DNA of 64,000 bases from Camelimonas fluminis (GTDB lineage Bacteria > Pseudomonadota > Alphaproteobacteria > Rhizobiales > Beijerinckiaceae): contig NZ_BNCG01000001.1 of assembly GCF_014656355.1 (NCBI RefSeq), forward strand, positions 251,184 through 315,183, written 5' to 3'. Position numbers and translations under genes: made by a program. The notes under the pieces were generated by a model. It had not been told where the DNA came from and searched no databases. It saw nothing but the letters and a program-made list of their open reading frames with translations. Positions 35,741 to 45,606 of the stretch are shown in pieces; positions within the stretch are counted from its first letter, which is position 1, and every line of letters begins with the position of its first letter.

Positions 35741-37651
35741 TCAGATCCCGAGTGAGCCGCGTGAACCCAGCAGGGAGGGATCGTCGCCGCCGCCCCTGTC
35801 GTCGTCAGCGTCGCTGGCGTCCAGCAGGCCCCGGGTTTCGGCGTTCAGGGCCCGGGAGCGTTTGCGGGGGCGCGACAGCGGCTCCGGGCGGATCGATGAG
35901 CCGTGCAGCAGCTCCAGACCGCTCATGAAACCCTGTTCGCTTTGCAGCACCAGGCGGGCGACGTCGCGCTTGCGCACGTCTTCCTGCACGGTTTCGGCCT
36001 GCTCGAAATCCATCCCCAGAGTTTCCAGCGTCGCCCGGCCAAAGGTGAGCGCCGATTTGAAAGTGTCGCGGATCTGGTAGTCCACCGGCAACTTCATCAG
36101 GGCGATGGCGTGCTCGCGATCAATGGCGCGGACGATGGTGCGGGCGCGCGGAAACTCGTTGTGCACCAGCTCGGCGATCAGCGTTCCGGTCTCGGCGTGA
36201 TCGACGCAGATGCAGATGACGGCGGCCCGCTCGGCGCCGGCGGCGTGCAGCACGTCGGTGCGGGCGCCGTCGCCGTAAAACACCTTGAAGCCGAAGCTGC
36301 TGGCCTGGCGGATGCGCTCGACATTGTGGTCGATGACCGTCACGTCGACATTGCCGGCGAGCAGCACCTGATTGACCACCTGACCGAAACGGCCAAAACC
36401 GATGACGATGACGCCGCCGCTTGTGGTTTCGCCATTGTCCAGATCCGGGGCACCGGCGTCTTCGGTGGCGGCGGAGCGGCGCAGCAGCGCCGCGTCGATG
36501 GCTTTGGCGGCGATCGGAGCCAGCAACATCGACAGCGCGGCGAGCGAAATCAGCATCTGGGCGTGATCGGGCGTCAGCAGCCCCAGCCCCTGGGCCGTGG
36601 GGAACAGGACGAAGGCGAATTCGCCAGCCGTGGCCAGCAGGGCGCCGATGCGTAGCGAATCACGCCAGGGCGAACCTGAGACGCGGGCGAGGCCGGAGAC
36701 CAGGCCGATCTTCACCGCCACCATGGCGATGGCGGCCAGGGCCAGCGGCAGGGCGTTCTCACCCACCAGGCCGAGGTTGATCGACATGCCGACGCTCATG
36801 AAGAACAGGCCAAGCAGCAGGCCGCGGAACGGTTCGATGTCGGCTTCGAGCTGGTGGCGGAAATTCGATTCAGCCAGCAGCACGCCCGCCAGAAACGCGC
36901 CCATGGCCATGGAGAGTCCGACGCGCTCCATCAACACCGCCGCGCCCAGCGCCACCAGCAGGGCGGCGGCGGTCATCACTTCACGGGCGCCGCTGGCGGC
37001 CAGAACGCGGAAGATCGGGTTCAGCAGGTAACGGCCCACCAGCACGATGACGATGACGCCGCCAAGCGCCATGCCGATTGACGCCATCTGCGACGCCATG
37101 GAGTGGGTTTCAGACGATGTGACGTTGGCCATCAGCGGCACGATGGCGAGGATGGGGACGATCGACAGGTCCTGGAACAGCAGCACGGCGAAGGTGCGCT
37201 GGCCATAGGGAGAGCGGGTTTCGCCGCGTTCGCCGAGGATGCCGAGGGCAATGGCGGTGGCCGACAGGCCAAGCGCCATGCCGGCGACGGTCGCCTCCTT
37301 CGGTCCGTAGCCGACAAACCAGGCGCCCGCCGCGAGGGCGGCGCCGCATAACAGCAGCTGCGCCGCGCCGAGGCCAAAGATATCGCGCCGCATCGACCAC
37401 AGGCTGGAGATTTTCAGCTCCAGCCCGATAATGAACAGCAGCAGCACGACGCCGAACTCGGCGACGCCGCGGATGGCCTCCGGCTCGGACACCAGCTGCA
37501 GGCCCCAGGGGCCGATGACCACGCCGGCCACCAGATAACCGATGATGGAGCCGAGGCCGATGCGCCGGAACAGCGGCACGGCGACGGCGGCCGCGCCGCA
37601 GAAGACGAGAATGGGCTCAATGAAGCTGGTGTGGCTGGCGGGGTCGGTCAT
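35741..37651 (-). CDS. Kef-type monovalent cation:proton antiporter with TrkA-N domain
   Basis: A 636-residue CPA2 antiporter. About twelve hydrophobic segments (residues about 10-385) form the Na+/H+ exchanger-type transport domain, including GSIIGYLVAGVVIGPWGL and AVLLFQDLSIVPILAI. A cytoplasmic RCK/TrkA-N domain follows (about 405-525) with the NAD-binding loop VIGFGRFGQVVNQVLL. The tail (about 575-636) is charged and low complexity. The layout matches glutathione-gated KefB/KefC efflux systems, but gating is not proved. ATG 37651 is used; the frame continues upstream over a hairpin. It is divergent from ispH, an order kept in many Rhizobiales. Confidence 0.9.
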   Translation of the reverse strand: MTDPASHTSFIEPILVFCGAAAVAVPLFRRIGLGSIIGYLVAGVVIGPWGLQLVSEPEAIRGVAEFGVVLLLFIIGLELKISSLWSMRRDIFGLGAAQLLLCGAALAAGAWFVGYGPKEATVAGMALGLSATAIALGILGERGETRSPYGQRTFAVLLFQDLSIVPILAIVPLMANVTSSETHSMASQMASIGMALGGVIVIVLVGRYLLNPIFRVLAASGAREVMTAAALLVALGAAVLMERVGLSMAMGAFLAGVLLAESNFRHQLEADIEPFRGLLLGLFFMSVGMSINLGLVGENALPLALAAIAMVAVKIGLVSGLARVSGSPWRDSLRIGALLATAGEFAFVLFPTAQGLGLLTPDHAQMLISLAALSMLLAPIAAKAIDAALLRRSAATEDAGAPDLDNGETTSGGVIVIGFGRFGQVVNQVLLAGNVDVTVIDHNVERIRQASSFGFKVFYGDGARTDVLHAAGAERAAVICICVDHAETGTLIAELVHNEFPRARTIVRAIDREHAIALMKLPVDYQIRDTFKSALTFGRATLETLGMDFEQAETVQEDVRKRDVARLVLQSEQGFMSGLELLHGSSIRPEPLSRPRKRSRALNAETRGLLDASDADDDRGGGDDPSLLGSRGSLGI

Positions 37652-38157
37652 CAGATCCGTTCTGTCGTCCGGGGCGTATGGCGAAGCAGGAGGCTTCAGC
37701 AGCTGTAGCCGGCTTTGGAGCGTTTTCCTGACGCAAAGTGGACGTCTCTTTGCGTCTGGAAAACGCACCAACCCAAAAGACGGCGTGCAAAACGGCGCAT
37801 ATGCGCGGATCTGGCTCCAGCCGGGTTTATGTTATGCCACCGCATTTCCCTCGCGCCCAACACCAAAAGCACGACGCGTTGCAAAAGCCGGCCCCACGCG
37901 CCCGGCGCCGTTCTTGACAGGCCGGGACTGGGCGGCCACATCGCTTGGGACAGGGTGACCGCGCGCCGGCGATGGGATAGAGCCTGTCAGCAGATGCACG
38001 GGGCCGGGTTTCTGGCCCGCCGCTTCGGCTCTGTCGCTTCACGGCGCATATCGCTTCAGGGACTGCACATCATGACCGGCCCCAAACCGGACGATCGCGC
38101 CGCCGCCAGGCAGGACGTTGACCAGAGGAGCGGCCAGTTGGTCGACTGGGTGAAGGC
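37652..38157. other. Divergent intergenic region kef / ispH containing a long hairpin
   Basis: 506 bases. The main feature is the inverted repeat at 37720-37766. The remainder has no supported gene; a weak frame runs into ispH on the plus strand but lacks family character before 38158. Promoters for both sides must lie here. Confidence 0.5.
37720..37766. repeat. Long near-perfect hairpin, Rhizobiales-type intergenic repeat
   Basis: GCGTTTTCC-T-GACGCAAAG (37720-37738) pairs with CTTTGCGTC-T-GGAAAACGC (37748-37766), giving 18 pairs with a single T-T mismatch around a 9-base loop. A GCGTTTTC arm at one end and GAAAACGC at the other is the hallmark of a dispersed intergenic repeat common in this order. 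Confidence 0.8.
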
Positions 38158-39120
38158 ATGACGGCGAAACCGCGCCTTGACGTGTTGATCTGCGCGCCGC
38201 GTGGCTTCTGCGCTGGCGTGGTGCGGGCCATCGACGCCGTGGAGAAAGCGCTGGCCGTCTATGGTCCGCCGGTCTATGTGCGGCACGAGATCGTCCACAA
38301 CAAGTATGTGGTGGAGAGCCTGCGTCGCAAGGGCGCAATCTTCGTCGACGAACTGTCTGAAATTCCCGACACCAGGGCGCCGGTGATTTTCTCCGCCCAT
38401 GGCGTGCCGAAATCGGTGCCGGACGAAGCGGCGACGCGCAATTTCTTCGCCATCGACGCCACCTGTCCGCTGGTCACCAAGGTGCATCGCGAAGCCGAGG
38501 TGCACCGGCGGCGCGGCCGGCACATCATCCTGATCGGCCACGCCGGCCACCCCGAGGTGATTGGCACCATGGGGCAATTGCCCCCAGGCAGCATCACCCT
38601 GGTGGAGACGGTGGAGGACGTGGCGCGGATCGATCCGGCGCTCGCCGCCATCCTGGCCTATGTCACCCAGACGACCCTCTCCGTCGATGACACCCAGCAG
38701 ATCGTCGAGGCGCTGAAGGCGCGCTTCCCCGAGGTGGTGGGGCCGCACAAGGAAGACATCTGCTACGCCACCACCAACCGCCAGGAAGCTGTGAAGCGCG
38801 TCGCGCCCCAGGTGGAGGCGATGATCGTCGTTGGATCGCCCAATTCCTCCAACTCACAGCGGTTGCGGGAGGTGGCGGAGCGCGCCGGCTGCCGCGTCTC
38901 GCGGCTGATCCTGCGGGCGGAGGACATCGACTGGGCGTTGTTCGGCAATATTTCCAGCCTCGGCGTCACCGCCGGCGCCTCGGCGCCCGAGGTGCTGGTT
39001 GAGGAAATCATCGACGCCTTCGCCGAGCGCTATGACGTGCATGTCGAGAGCGTCTCCACCGCCGACGAAAGCGTCTTCTTCCCGCTGCCGCGCGAGTTGC
39101 GCGCCGAACCCGCGGAGTAA
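38158..39120 (+). CDS. ispH: 4-hydroxy-3-methylbut-2-enyl diphosphate reductase
   Basis: Last step of the MEP isoprenoid pathway, making IPP and DMAPP with an Fe-S cluster. The 320-residue protein carries [52 protein letters not shown] and [14 protein letters not shown]; the three cluster Cys are those of FCAG, TCPL and [11 protein letters not shown]. It leads the plus-strand unit ispH-thrB-rnhA, with the thrB start two bases after its stop. Confidence 0.95.
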   Translation: MTAKPRLDVLICAPRGFCAGVVRAIDAVEKALAVYGPPVYVRHEIVHNKYVVESLRRKGAIFVDELSEIPDTRAPVIFSAHGVPKSVPDEAATRNFFAIDATCPLVTKVHREAEVHRRRGRHIILIGHAGHPEVIGTMGQLPPGSITLVETVEDVARIDPALAAILAYVTQTTLSVDDTQQIVEALKARFPEVVGPHKEDICYATTNRQEAVKRVAPQVEAMIVVGSPNSSNSQRLREVAERAGCRVSRLILRAEDIDWALFGNISSLGVTAGASAPEVLVEEIIDAFAERYDVHVESVSTADESVFFPLPRELRAEPAE

Positions 39121-39122
39121 TC

Positions 39123-40088
39123 GTGGCCGTTTACACCGAGATTGCCGATGAAGAGCTCGCGGCCTTCATCGATGGCTATGACATGGGCGCGGTGCTGTCG
39201 CTGAAGGGCATTGCCGAGGGGGTGGAGAACTCCAATTTCCTGCTGCGCACGGAGGCCGGATCCTTCATCCTCACCCTGTACGAAAAGCGGGTGAACCCGG
39301 ACGACCTGCCGTTCTTCATCGGGCTGATGGAGCATCTTGCGGCGCGCGGCGTGAACTGCCCGCTGCCGGTCAAGAATCGCAATGGTGAGGCGCTGGGCCA
39401 ACTGGCTGGCCGTCCCGCCTGCATCGTCACTTTCCTCGACGGCGTCTCGGTGCGCAAACCCGGCGTCGGTCATTGCCGGGAACTCGGCGTTGCGCTGGCC
39501 GGCCTGCATGAAGCGGCACGGGGTTTTGCCCTGAGCCGTCCGAATGCTCTCGGGGTTGCTGGCTGGCGACCGTTGTCCGACACGGTGGACGGGCGCGCCG
39601 ACGATATCGCGCCGGGGCTTGGCGCGCGTATCAGCGCGGCGCTGGCGGACGTGGAGGCGAACTGGCCGCAGGGGTTGCCGTCCGGCGTCATCCACGCCGA
39701 CCTGTTCACCGACAATGTGTTCTTCATCGGGCCAAAGCTTTCCGGCGTCATCGACTTCTACTTCGCCTGCAATGACGCGCTGGCCTATGACGTGGCCATC
39801 TGCCTCAACGCGTGGTGCTTCGAGGCCGACGGCTCCTTCAACCTCACCAAGGGCCAGGCCCTGCTCGCCGGCTACCAGAGCGTGCGCCGGCTGACGCCGG
39901 AGGAGGTCGCCGCCCTGCCGCTGCTGTGCCGGGGCGCGGCGTTGCGCTTCCTGCTGACCCGGCTGGTCGACTGGCTCAACGTGCCGCCGGGCGTGCTGGT
40001 GAAACCGAAAGATCCGCTGGAGTACGACCGCAAGCTGGCCTTCCACCGCAGCGTGACCGCCGCTTCCGACTATGGACTGTCAGCGTGA
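39123..40088 (+). CDS. thrB: Homoserine kinase (ThrB type II)
   Basis: Phosphorylates homoserine in threonine synthesis; the product is used by ThrC, encoded at 46356-47756. The 321-residue protein belongs to the choline/aminoglycoside kinase-like fold, as in Rhizobiales and Pseudomonas. It has [34 protein letters not shown] (catalytic His-x-Asp loop) and the following [10 protein letters not shown] motif. It starts with GTG 39123, two bases after the ispH stop, and overlaps rnhA by four bases (GTGA). Confidence 0.93.
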   Translation: MAVYTEIADEELAAFIDGYDMGAVLSLKGIAEGVENSNFLLRTEAGSFILTLYEKRVNPDDLPFFIGLMEHLAARGVNCPLPVKNRNGEALGQLAGRPACIVTFLDGVSVRKPGVGHCRELGVALAGLHEAARGFALSRPNALGVAGWRPLSDTVDGRADDIAPGLGARISAALADVEANWPQGLPSGVIHADLFTDNVFFIGPKLSGVIDFYFACNDALAYDVAICLNAWCFEADGSFNLTKGQALLAGYQSVRRLTPEEVAALPLLCRGAALRFLLTRLVDWLNVPPGVLVKPKDPLEYDRKLAFHRSVTAASDYGLSA

Positions 40089-40528
40089 GCGAACGCGTGA
40101 CGATCTATACGGATGGCGCGTGCAGCGGCAACCCGGGCCCGGGCGGCTGGGGCGTGCTGCTGATGTTCCGTGGCGTGGAGAAGGAGCTGAGCGGCGGCGA
40201 GGCGCTCACCACCAACAACCGCATGGAGCTGATGGCCGCCATCATGGCGCTGGAGACGCTGAACCGGTCCTGCGCCGTCGACCTATGGACCGACAGCCAG
40301 TATGTGCGCAACGGCATTACCTCGTGGCTGCGCGGCTGGAAGGCGAAGGGCTGGAAGACCGCTGACCGCAAACCAGTGAAGAACGAGGATTTGTGGCGGC
40401 GGCTCGACGCGGCGCAGGAGCGTCACGACGTGGCCTGGCACTGGGTCAAGGGCCATGCCGGCCATGCGGAAAACGAGCGCGTCGACGCTTTGGCCCGCCA
40501 GGGCATGGCGCCTTACAAGGCGGCCTGA
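40085..40528 (+). CDS. rnhA: Ribonuclease HI
   Basis: Degrades the RNA strand of RNA:DNA hybrids. The 147-residue protein has the catalytic carboxylates in order: [16 protein letters not shown] (Asp), [13 protein letters not shown] (Glu), [12 protein letters not shown] (Asp) and [13 protein letters not shown] (Asp), plus the basic-handle-like [16 protein letters not shown]. It starts with GTG 40085 inside the thrB stop, so coupling is likely. It ends the ispH-thrB-rnhA unit and faces the peroxiredoxin. Confidence 0.95.
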   Translation: MSERVTIYTDGACSGNPGPGGWGVLLMFRGVEKELSGGEALTTNNRMELMAAIMALETLNRSCAVDLWTDSQYVRNGITSWLRGWKAKGWKTADRKPVKNEDLWRRLDAAQERHDVAWHWVKGHAGHAENERVDALARQGMAPYKAA

Positions 40529-40582
40529 CGCCAGGGCGCCGTCAGGCAGGCGAGGCGGCGTTCCGCCCCGCCTGACATGGTC

Positions 40583-41068
40583 TTACAGATTGTTGAGCAG
40601 ATGCTCGGCGGTCGAGACGTCGGCCTTGCCGGAGACAGCCTCCACATTGAGCTGCTCGACCACGCCGTCCTTCACCACCATGGAATAGCGCTGCGAGCGG
40701 ACGCCGAGGCCAAAACCTGAACCGTCCATGGTCAGGCCGATAGCCTTGGCGAAATCAGCGTTGCCGTCCGACAGGCCTTCAACCTTGCCCTCCGCGCCGC
40801 TGGCCTTCAGCCAGGCGTCCATGACGAACACGTCGTTGACGGCGGTGACGTAAATGGCGTCCACGCCCTTCGCCTTGAGTTCGCTGGCGTGGGTGACGAA
40901 GCCGGGCATGTGATTGCGATGGCAGGTTGGCGTGAAGGCGCCCGGAACGGCGAACAGGATGACACGGCGGCCCGCGAACAGGTCATCCGTCGATTTGGCT
41001 GCCGGACCTTCGGCGGTCATGACGCGGAACGTGGCTTGCGGAAGGCGGTCGCCGACTTGGATCGTCAT
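40583..41068 (-). CDS. Peroxiredoxin, Prx5-type with a single Cys
   Basis: Thiol peroxidase of 161 residues. The peroxidatic Cys is in VPGAFTPTCHRNHMPGF; this is the only Cys in the chain, so it should be a 1-Cys enzyme recycled by glutathione or glutaredoxin. Other features, LAGRRV-like start of the core, NDVFVMDAWLK and FGLGVRSQRYSMVVKDGVVE, fit the AhpC/TSA Prx5 branch. ATG 41068 follows GGGAGTTACC. It lies in the usual place after rnhA in Rhizobiales, on the opposite strand. Confidence 0.92.
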   Translation of the reverse strand: MTIQVGDRLPQATFRVMTAEGPAAKSTDDLFAGRRVILFAVPGAFTPTCHRNHMPGFVTHASELKAKGVDAIYVTAVNDVFVMDAWLKASGAEGKVEGLSDGNADFAKAIGLTMDGSGFGLGVRSQRYSMVVKDGVVEQLNVEAVSGKADVSTAEHLLNNL

Positions 41069-41367
41069 GGTAACTCCCGGATAGTCTTTGTCATCAGAGG
41101 TTTGTGTCGTTCTGGCGCATGCGTCACAACAGGCTGCGAACACGCTTCTGGCGATGCGCTCGCCTGAAAAAGCCTTGCTCCCTTGTCCTGTTCCCCCAAA
41201 AGGGCGGCCAACGGGCCGCTGACAGACGCAGTGCATGAATAGGACGGGACGGGCGTGATGTCATCCGCGCCGGTTCCCGGGTCGCGTTTCATCGCAATGA
41301 TCGCCACAGCCGGGACGGGCCACAATCCCCTGTAGGCGAAAGCGGTCGCGCCCTTTACAATGGCGTC

Positions 41368-41976
41368 ATGCCTATACCGTTCGCTCCATCACCTGCTGAT
41401 TCAGATGTCTGGCTCGACGGCCAGATGCTGGTGGCCATGCCATCCATGGAGGACGAGCGCTTCGCCCGCTCGGTGATCTATATTTGCGCCCATTCGGAGG
41501 AGGGGGCGATGGGCATCGTCATCAACAAACCGGCGACGGATCTCTCCCTCGCGGATCTGCTGCTGCAACTCGACATCATCGAGGACGCCAGCATCCGTCT
41601 GCCTTCAGCCTCGGAGCGGGTGCGGGTGGTGCGTGGCGGCCCCGTCGACGCAGGCCGCGGCTTCGTGCTGCACACCTCGGATTTTTCCATCGACAATTCG
41701 ACCTTGCCGATTGATGACGACATCTGTCTGACGGCGACGGTCGACATCCTGCGCGCCATCGCCAGGGGCGATGGCCCCGGCAACGCGCTGGTGGCGCTGG
41801 GTTATGCTGGCTGGGCCGCCGGCCAGCTCGAAAACGAAATTCAGGCCAACGGCTGGCTCAACTGCCCGGCCGATCCGTCGCTGATCTTTGGCGGCGGCGA
41901 GCATACCTATGAACGGGCGCTGAAGCTGATCGGCGTCGATCCGGCGCGGCTGTCTGGAGACGCCGGCCACGCCTGA
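41368..41976 (+). CDS. YqgE/AlgH family protein
   Basis: A 202-residue soluble protein of the UPF0301 (DUF179) family: the N-terminal [41 protein letters not shown], the [18 protein letters not shown] block, and [20 protein letters not shown]. The function is unknown; AlgH has been tied to alginate regulation in Pseudomonas without a clear mechanism. It stands alone on the plus strand between the peroxiredoxin and the EAL gene. Confidence 0.92.
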   Translation: MPIPFAPSPADSDVWLDGQMLVAMPSMEDERFARSVIYICAHSEEGAMGIVINKPATDLSLADLLLQLDIIEDASIRLPSASERVRVVRGGPVDAGRGFVLHTSDFSIDNSTLPIDDDICLTATVDILRAIARGDGPGNALVALGYAGWAAGQLENEIQANGWLNCPADPSLIFGGGEHTYERALKLIGVDPARLSGDAGHA

Positions 41977-42383
41977 AGGCGGGCCCCGGGACGCGCGAAG
42001 CCGCGTGCGACGCGACGTTCGCGCATGGCTGGGTTAATGCATGGCTGGGCGCCCGCGCTTGTTGCGGGCGTGACGCGCGGCAGGTCGGGGCAACTGGCGG
42101 CGGAAGCGGACTGGCGTTGCGGCGGGCGCCATTTCCGTCCGCGTCGACGCGCAACAACCTGTATGCGCTCGCCACCTCGCAGCGTCATGCCCTACAGGCG
42201 TCCGCGAGCCTGTGTTGCGGTCCTGAGGTTGCGGAAGCCAGGTTAGCCTGACCGCAGCCGTGGTTCTGGCCATTCGTGCAAACGCCTGGCGACCAGCTTT
42301 TCCGGAAAACGCGCCATGGTCCGGTAATCCGCACAGGGGCGTGGCCTCACAGACTGTCGGCGTTTCCGCTTTGCCGCCCGGTT
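41977..42383. other. Intergenic region between yqgE and the GGDEF/EAL gene
   Basis: 407 bases between convergent genes. A short GC-rich palindromic patch (TTTTCCGGAAAA, 42298-42309) resembles part of the dispersed repeats seen elsewhere. No gene or strong terminator is visible. Confidence 0.4.
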
Positions 42384-45281
42384 TCAGGCGGCTTCCTGGG
42401 TCGAGCCGACCAGGCGGCGGGCGTCGTAGGCGCTCATGGGGTCGCCGAACACGCTGCCCTGGGCGAAGTCGAAGCCGAGCTGGGCCAGCTCCACCGAATC
42501 CGACTCATCCTCGGCCCCTTCCGCGCAGATTTCGGCGCCGAGGTCGTGGGCGAAGGAGGCGATCGAGCGCAGGATGGCGACGCGGGCCGGCATGCCGCGC
42601 GCTTTCACCAGTGACGAATCAACCTTCACCATGTCGATGTCAGCGTGCTGCAGGCTTGTGAGCGGCGACTGGCTCGAACCGAAGCGCGACAGGCACAGGC
42701 CCACGCCGGTTTCGCGCAGGCGCGGCAGCGTCCGCAGCATGAATTCCGGATCTTCCTGCAAATGCCGCTCGGACAGTTCGATCAGCAGCGTGCCGGGCTT
42801 GACGCCGGAGCGCTCGACCAGGTTGCGCAACTGCGCCAGCAGATCGGCGCGCAGGACGTGGACGCCGGTGAGCGCCACGGTGGCGAACATCGGCGGGTCG
42901 ACGTCCAGCGCGTCCTGCCATGCCGCCAGTTCGCGGGCGCCGCGCTCGACAGCGAACAGGAACAGCTCGCCGAGCAGGCCGTTGGCGGAGGCGATCTCGC
43001 GGAAATCCTCGTAGGCGAGCCGGCCCTGGCGCGGGTGGTCCCAGCGCAGGATGGTCTCGAAGCCGGCCACGGTGCGGTCTTCCAGCCGGACGATGGGGTG
43101 GAAGAACAGCTTGATCTCGCCGCGCTCCAGCGCCCCCCGCAGATCAGCGCCCAGGGCCAGCGGCTCGCTGCGCTCATTGCGCATCATCGGCCTGAACGCC
43201 TCGACCTGGTCGCCGCCCTGACGTTTCGCCCAGGCGGCGGCGATTTCGGCGTTGGCCAGTATTTCCTCGGCGCCGGAGCGCACGGACGGATCATAGAGCG
43301 CGATGCCGATCGAGCCGGTGAGATAGGCCTCCAGTTCGCCGAGCGGGGCCGGCGTGCCGAGCACGGCGCGCACCTGTTCGGTGAAGGCCCGGATCGCTTC
43401 GAGTTCCGGCTCGGAGAACAGCACCACGGCGAATTCGTCGCCGCCCAGCCGCGCCAGGGTGTCCTGCGGCTTCAGCAACCGGGCGAGACGGCGGGCGACC
43501 ATCTGCAGCACCGCGTCGCCGGCGGCCGGGCCGGCTTCCTCATTGATGGTGCGGAAACGGTCGATGTCGATGACCACAACGGTGGGGCGCACCGCCTCGT
43601 CGCGGCGGGCGAGCAGGATCGCGGTGTTCAGGCGGTCGACCAGCAGTTGCCGGTTGGGCAGGCCCGTGAGCCGGTCGTGGATCGAATCCTGCAGCAACCG
43701 TTCTTCAGCGGTCTTCGAATCGGTGACGTCTGCGAGCGTGCCGACGATGCGGATCACTTCGCCGTCGCTGCCGACGACAGGCCGCGCCTTCAGGCGCTGC
43801 CAGACATAGTGGCCGCGCGCCGAGCGCAGGCGGAAATCCAGATTGATGCGGCCGCGGCGCTGTTCAAGAATCGAATCAAGCGTGACCCGGTAGCGGTCGC
43901 GGTCCAGCGGGTGCATCAGCGCCAGCCAGTCGGCGGCGCCGCCGCTGAGGGCGTCGCGCTTCAGGCCGAGCTGTTGCTCCAGTTCCGGGCTGACGGCGAT
44001 GCGGTCGGTCTGCACGTCCCAGTCGAACACCACGTCGCCGGAGCCGGCGAGGGCGAGGGCGCGCCGCTCCGTGTCGCTGACGAGCCCCTGGGCGATAGCC
44101 CCGCCGGCGAAGGCGTGCTGCAACACGGTGAAGCCGATCAGCATCACCACCAGCACCAGGCCGCCGATCAGGACCGAGGGAACGATATCCTTGTTCAGGT
44201 AGCCGGTGACCGCCATGCCGGCGGCGCCGACCCAGGCGAGCAGGAGCGTCCAGGTGGGAATCAGCATCACCGCGCGGTCATAGCCGTGCATGGCCAGATT
44301 GAGCACCAGCACGAAGCCGATGGCGGCGATGGCGGCGATGGAGATGCGGGCGACGCCGGAGGCGACCGGCGGATCGATGACGGCCAGGCCGACGAGTGCG
44401 CCGAGGAACACCAGCCAGATGGCGGTGACATGGCTGTAGCGCACGTGCCAGCGGTTGAGATTGAGATAGGCGAACAGGAAAACCAGCAGCGTCGCCGCCA
44501 GCACGGTTTCCGCCCCGGCGCGATAGATGGCGTCCGCGCCGATGGTGAACGGGAACAGTCGCTGGATGAAGCCGAAATCGATGCAGGCCCATGCCAGCAC
44601 GGCCCAGGCCAGCGCCGCGGCGGCGGGGAAGATCACCGCGCCCTTGACCACGAAAACAATGGTGAGGAACAGCGCCAGCAGGCCGCAGATGCCGAGAATG
44701 ATGCCCTTGTAGAGGGTTAGGCCGTTGGTCTTGGCCTTGTAGGTCTCCGGATCGAGCAGCAGCACCTGGGGCAGCTTGTCGGAGGTCAGCTCGGCGATGA
44801 AGGTGACGGTGGCGCCGGGATCAAGGGTGATGGCGAAAACGTCGGCGTCGGGGCTGTCCTCGCGCTCCGGCTTCAGGCCCTGGCTGGCGGTGATGGCGGC
44901 GATGCGGGCGCTGCCAAGATCAGGCCAGACCACGCCGGAGCCAACCAGCTTGTAATGCGGCGCCACCAGCAACCGGTCGATCTGCTCGTCGCCGGGGTTG
45001 GTGAGGGCGAAGACGATCCAGTCCGGCCGTGAACCGGTCTCGCGCGCCTTGACGGCGATGCGGCGGACGATGCCGTCGGGGCCGGGGGCGGTGGAAATCT
45101 GGATGACGTCGCCCTGGGAACGGTAGCGTTCGATGATCCGCGTCAGGTCCAGCGCCGGTCGCTCAGGGGTGACGCGCACGGCCTCGACAGCCATCGCGCC
45201 CGCCGTGGACAGGCACAGGAGAACCAGCGCTGCGAGGAGGGCGCCGATGCGTGACAACAGGGCTGCTGGCGTGGCTGGCAA
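42384..45281 (-). CDS. Membrane sensor with PAS, GGDEF and degenerate EAL domains
   Basis: Cyclic-di-GMP-related sensor of about 965 residues. In order: signal peptide (ALLAALVLLCLSTAGAMA), a periplasmic domain of about 150 residues, about seven membrane segments (about 190-400), a PAS domain (about 430-545), GGDEF (about 560-710, motif LARLGGDEFAVVLF intact) and EAL-like (about 725-960). The EAL signature reads ETILRW, the DDFG motif is LSRFGSS and the Asn position after the first strand is lost, so phosphodiesterase activity is unlikely; diguanylate cyclase activity is possible. The start is uncertain: no ATG lies near the signal peptide, and TTG 45281 or TTG 45257 are candidates, with the frame open to 45536. 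It lies next to the acetyltransferase gene in the same orientation. Confidence 0.86.
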   Translation of the reverse strand: MPATPAALLSRIGALLAALVLLCLSTAGAMAVEAVRVTPERPALDLTRIIERYRSQGDVIQISTAPGPDGIVRRIAVKARETGSRPDWIVFALTNPGDEQIDRLLVAPHYKLVGSGVVWPDLGSARIAAITASQGLKPEREDSPDADVFAITLDPGATVTFIAELTSDKLPQVLLLDPETYKAKTNGLTLYKGIILGICGLLALFLTIVFVVKGAVIFPAAAALAWAVLAWACIDFGFIQRLFPFTIGADAIYRAGAETVLAATLLVFLFAYLNLNRWHVRYSHVTAIWLVFLGALVGLAVIDPPVASGVARISIAAIAAIGFVLVLNLAMHGYDRAVMLIPTWTLLLAWVGAAGMAVTGYLNKDIVPSVLIGGLVLVVMLIGFTVLQHAFAGGAIAQGLVSDTERRALALAGSGDVVFDWDVQTDRIAVSPELEQQLGLKRDALSGGAADWLALMHPLDRDRYRVTLDSILEQRRGRINLDFRLRSARGHYVWQRLKARPVVGSDGEVIRIVGTLADVTDSKTAEERLLQDSIHDRLTGLPNRQLLVDRLNTAILLARRDEAVRPTVVVIDIDRFRTINEEAGPAAGDAVLQMVARRLARLLKPQDTLARLGGDEFAVVLFSEPELEAIRAFTEQVRAVLGTPAPLGELEAYLTGSIGIALYDPSVRSGAEEILANAEIAAAWAKRQGGDQVEAFRPMMRNERSEPLALGADLRGALERGEIKLFFHPIVRLEDRTVAGFETILRWDHPRQGRLAYEDFREIASANGLLGELFLFAVERGARELAAWQDALDVDPPMFATVALTGVHVLRADLLAQLRNLVERSGVKPGTLLIELSERHLQEDPEFMLRTLPRLRETGVGLCLSRFGSSQSPLTSLQHADIDMVKVDSSLVKARGMPARVAILRSIASFAHDLGAEICAEGAEDESDSVELAQLGFDFAQGSVFGDPMSAYDARRLVGSTQEAA

Positions 45282-45606
45282 ATCGAACTCTGCAAAGGCC
45301 GCCGGGCCGGAAGGCGCGGCGATGTTCCGGTGGCGAAGTGGTAACGGCGGCGGCTCGCAAGGGCAACCGTCTGTTCGCGGGCGCGGCGTCAATTGGTAAA
45401 CCCGCTGAACCTTGTGCTGGCCAACCCGCCCGGACCGTGGAAGCGGCGGGGAAGGTGGCGATCCGATGCGTCGGGACATGCGATATTGCGGCAATGCTCC
45501 GGTCCCGTGCGACGCTTCTTTCCACCGCGTGAACATGGCGCGAATATGTTGGCCCGCCGCTGACGGCGCGACGAAGGGCGCCGCCGGTTGTCACCCCCCT
45601 GCGGGC
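45282..45606. other. Region between the GGDEF/EAL gene and the acetyltransferase
   Basis: 325 bases. The EAL frame is open through most of it, but the translated part is Pro/Arg-rich and not family-like, so I treat it as leader. No gene, hairpin or repeat could be confirmed. Confidence 0.4.

Noticed and set aside
42645..44720. 691-codon plus-strand frame opposite the GGDEF/EAL gene
   Set aside because: Asp/Gln/His-rich shadow composition with no domain.
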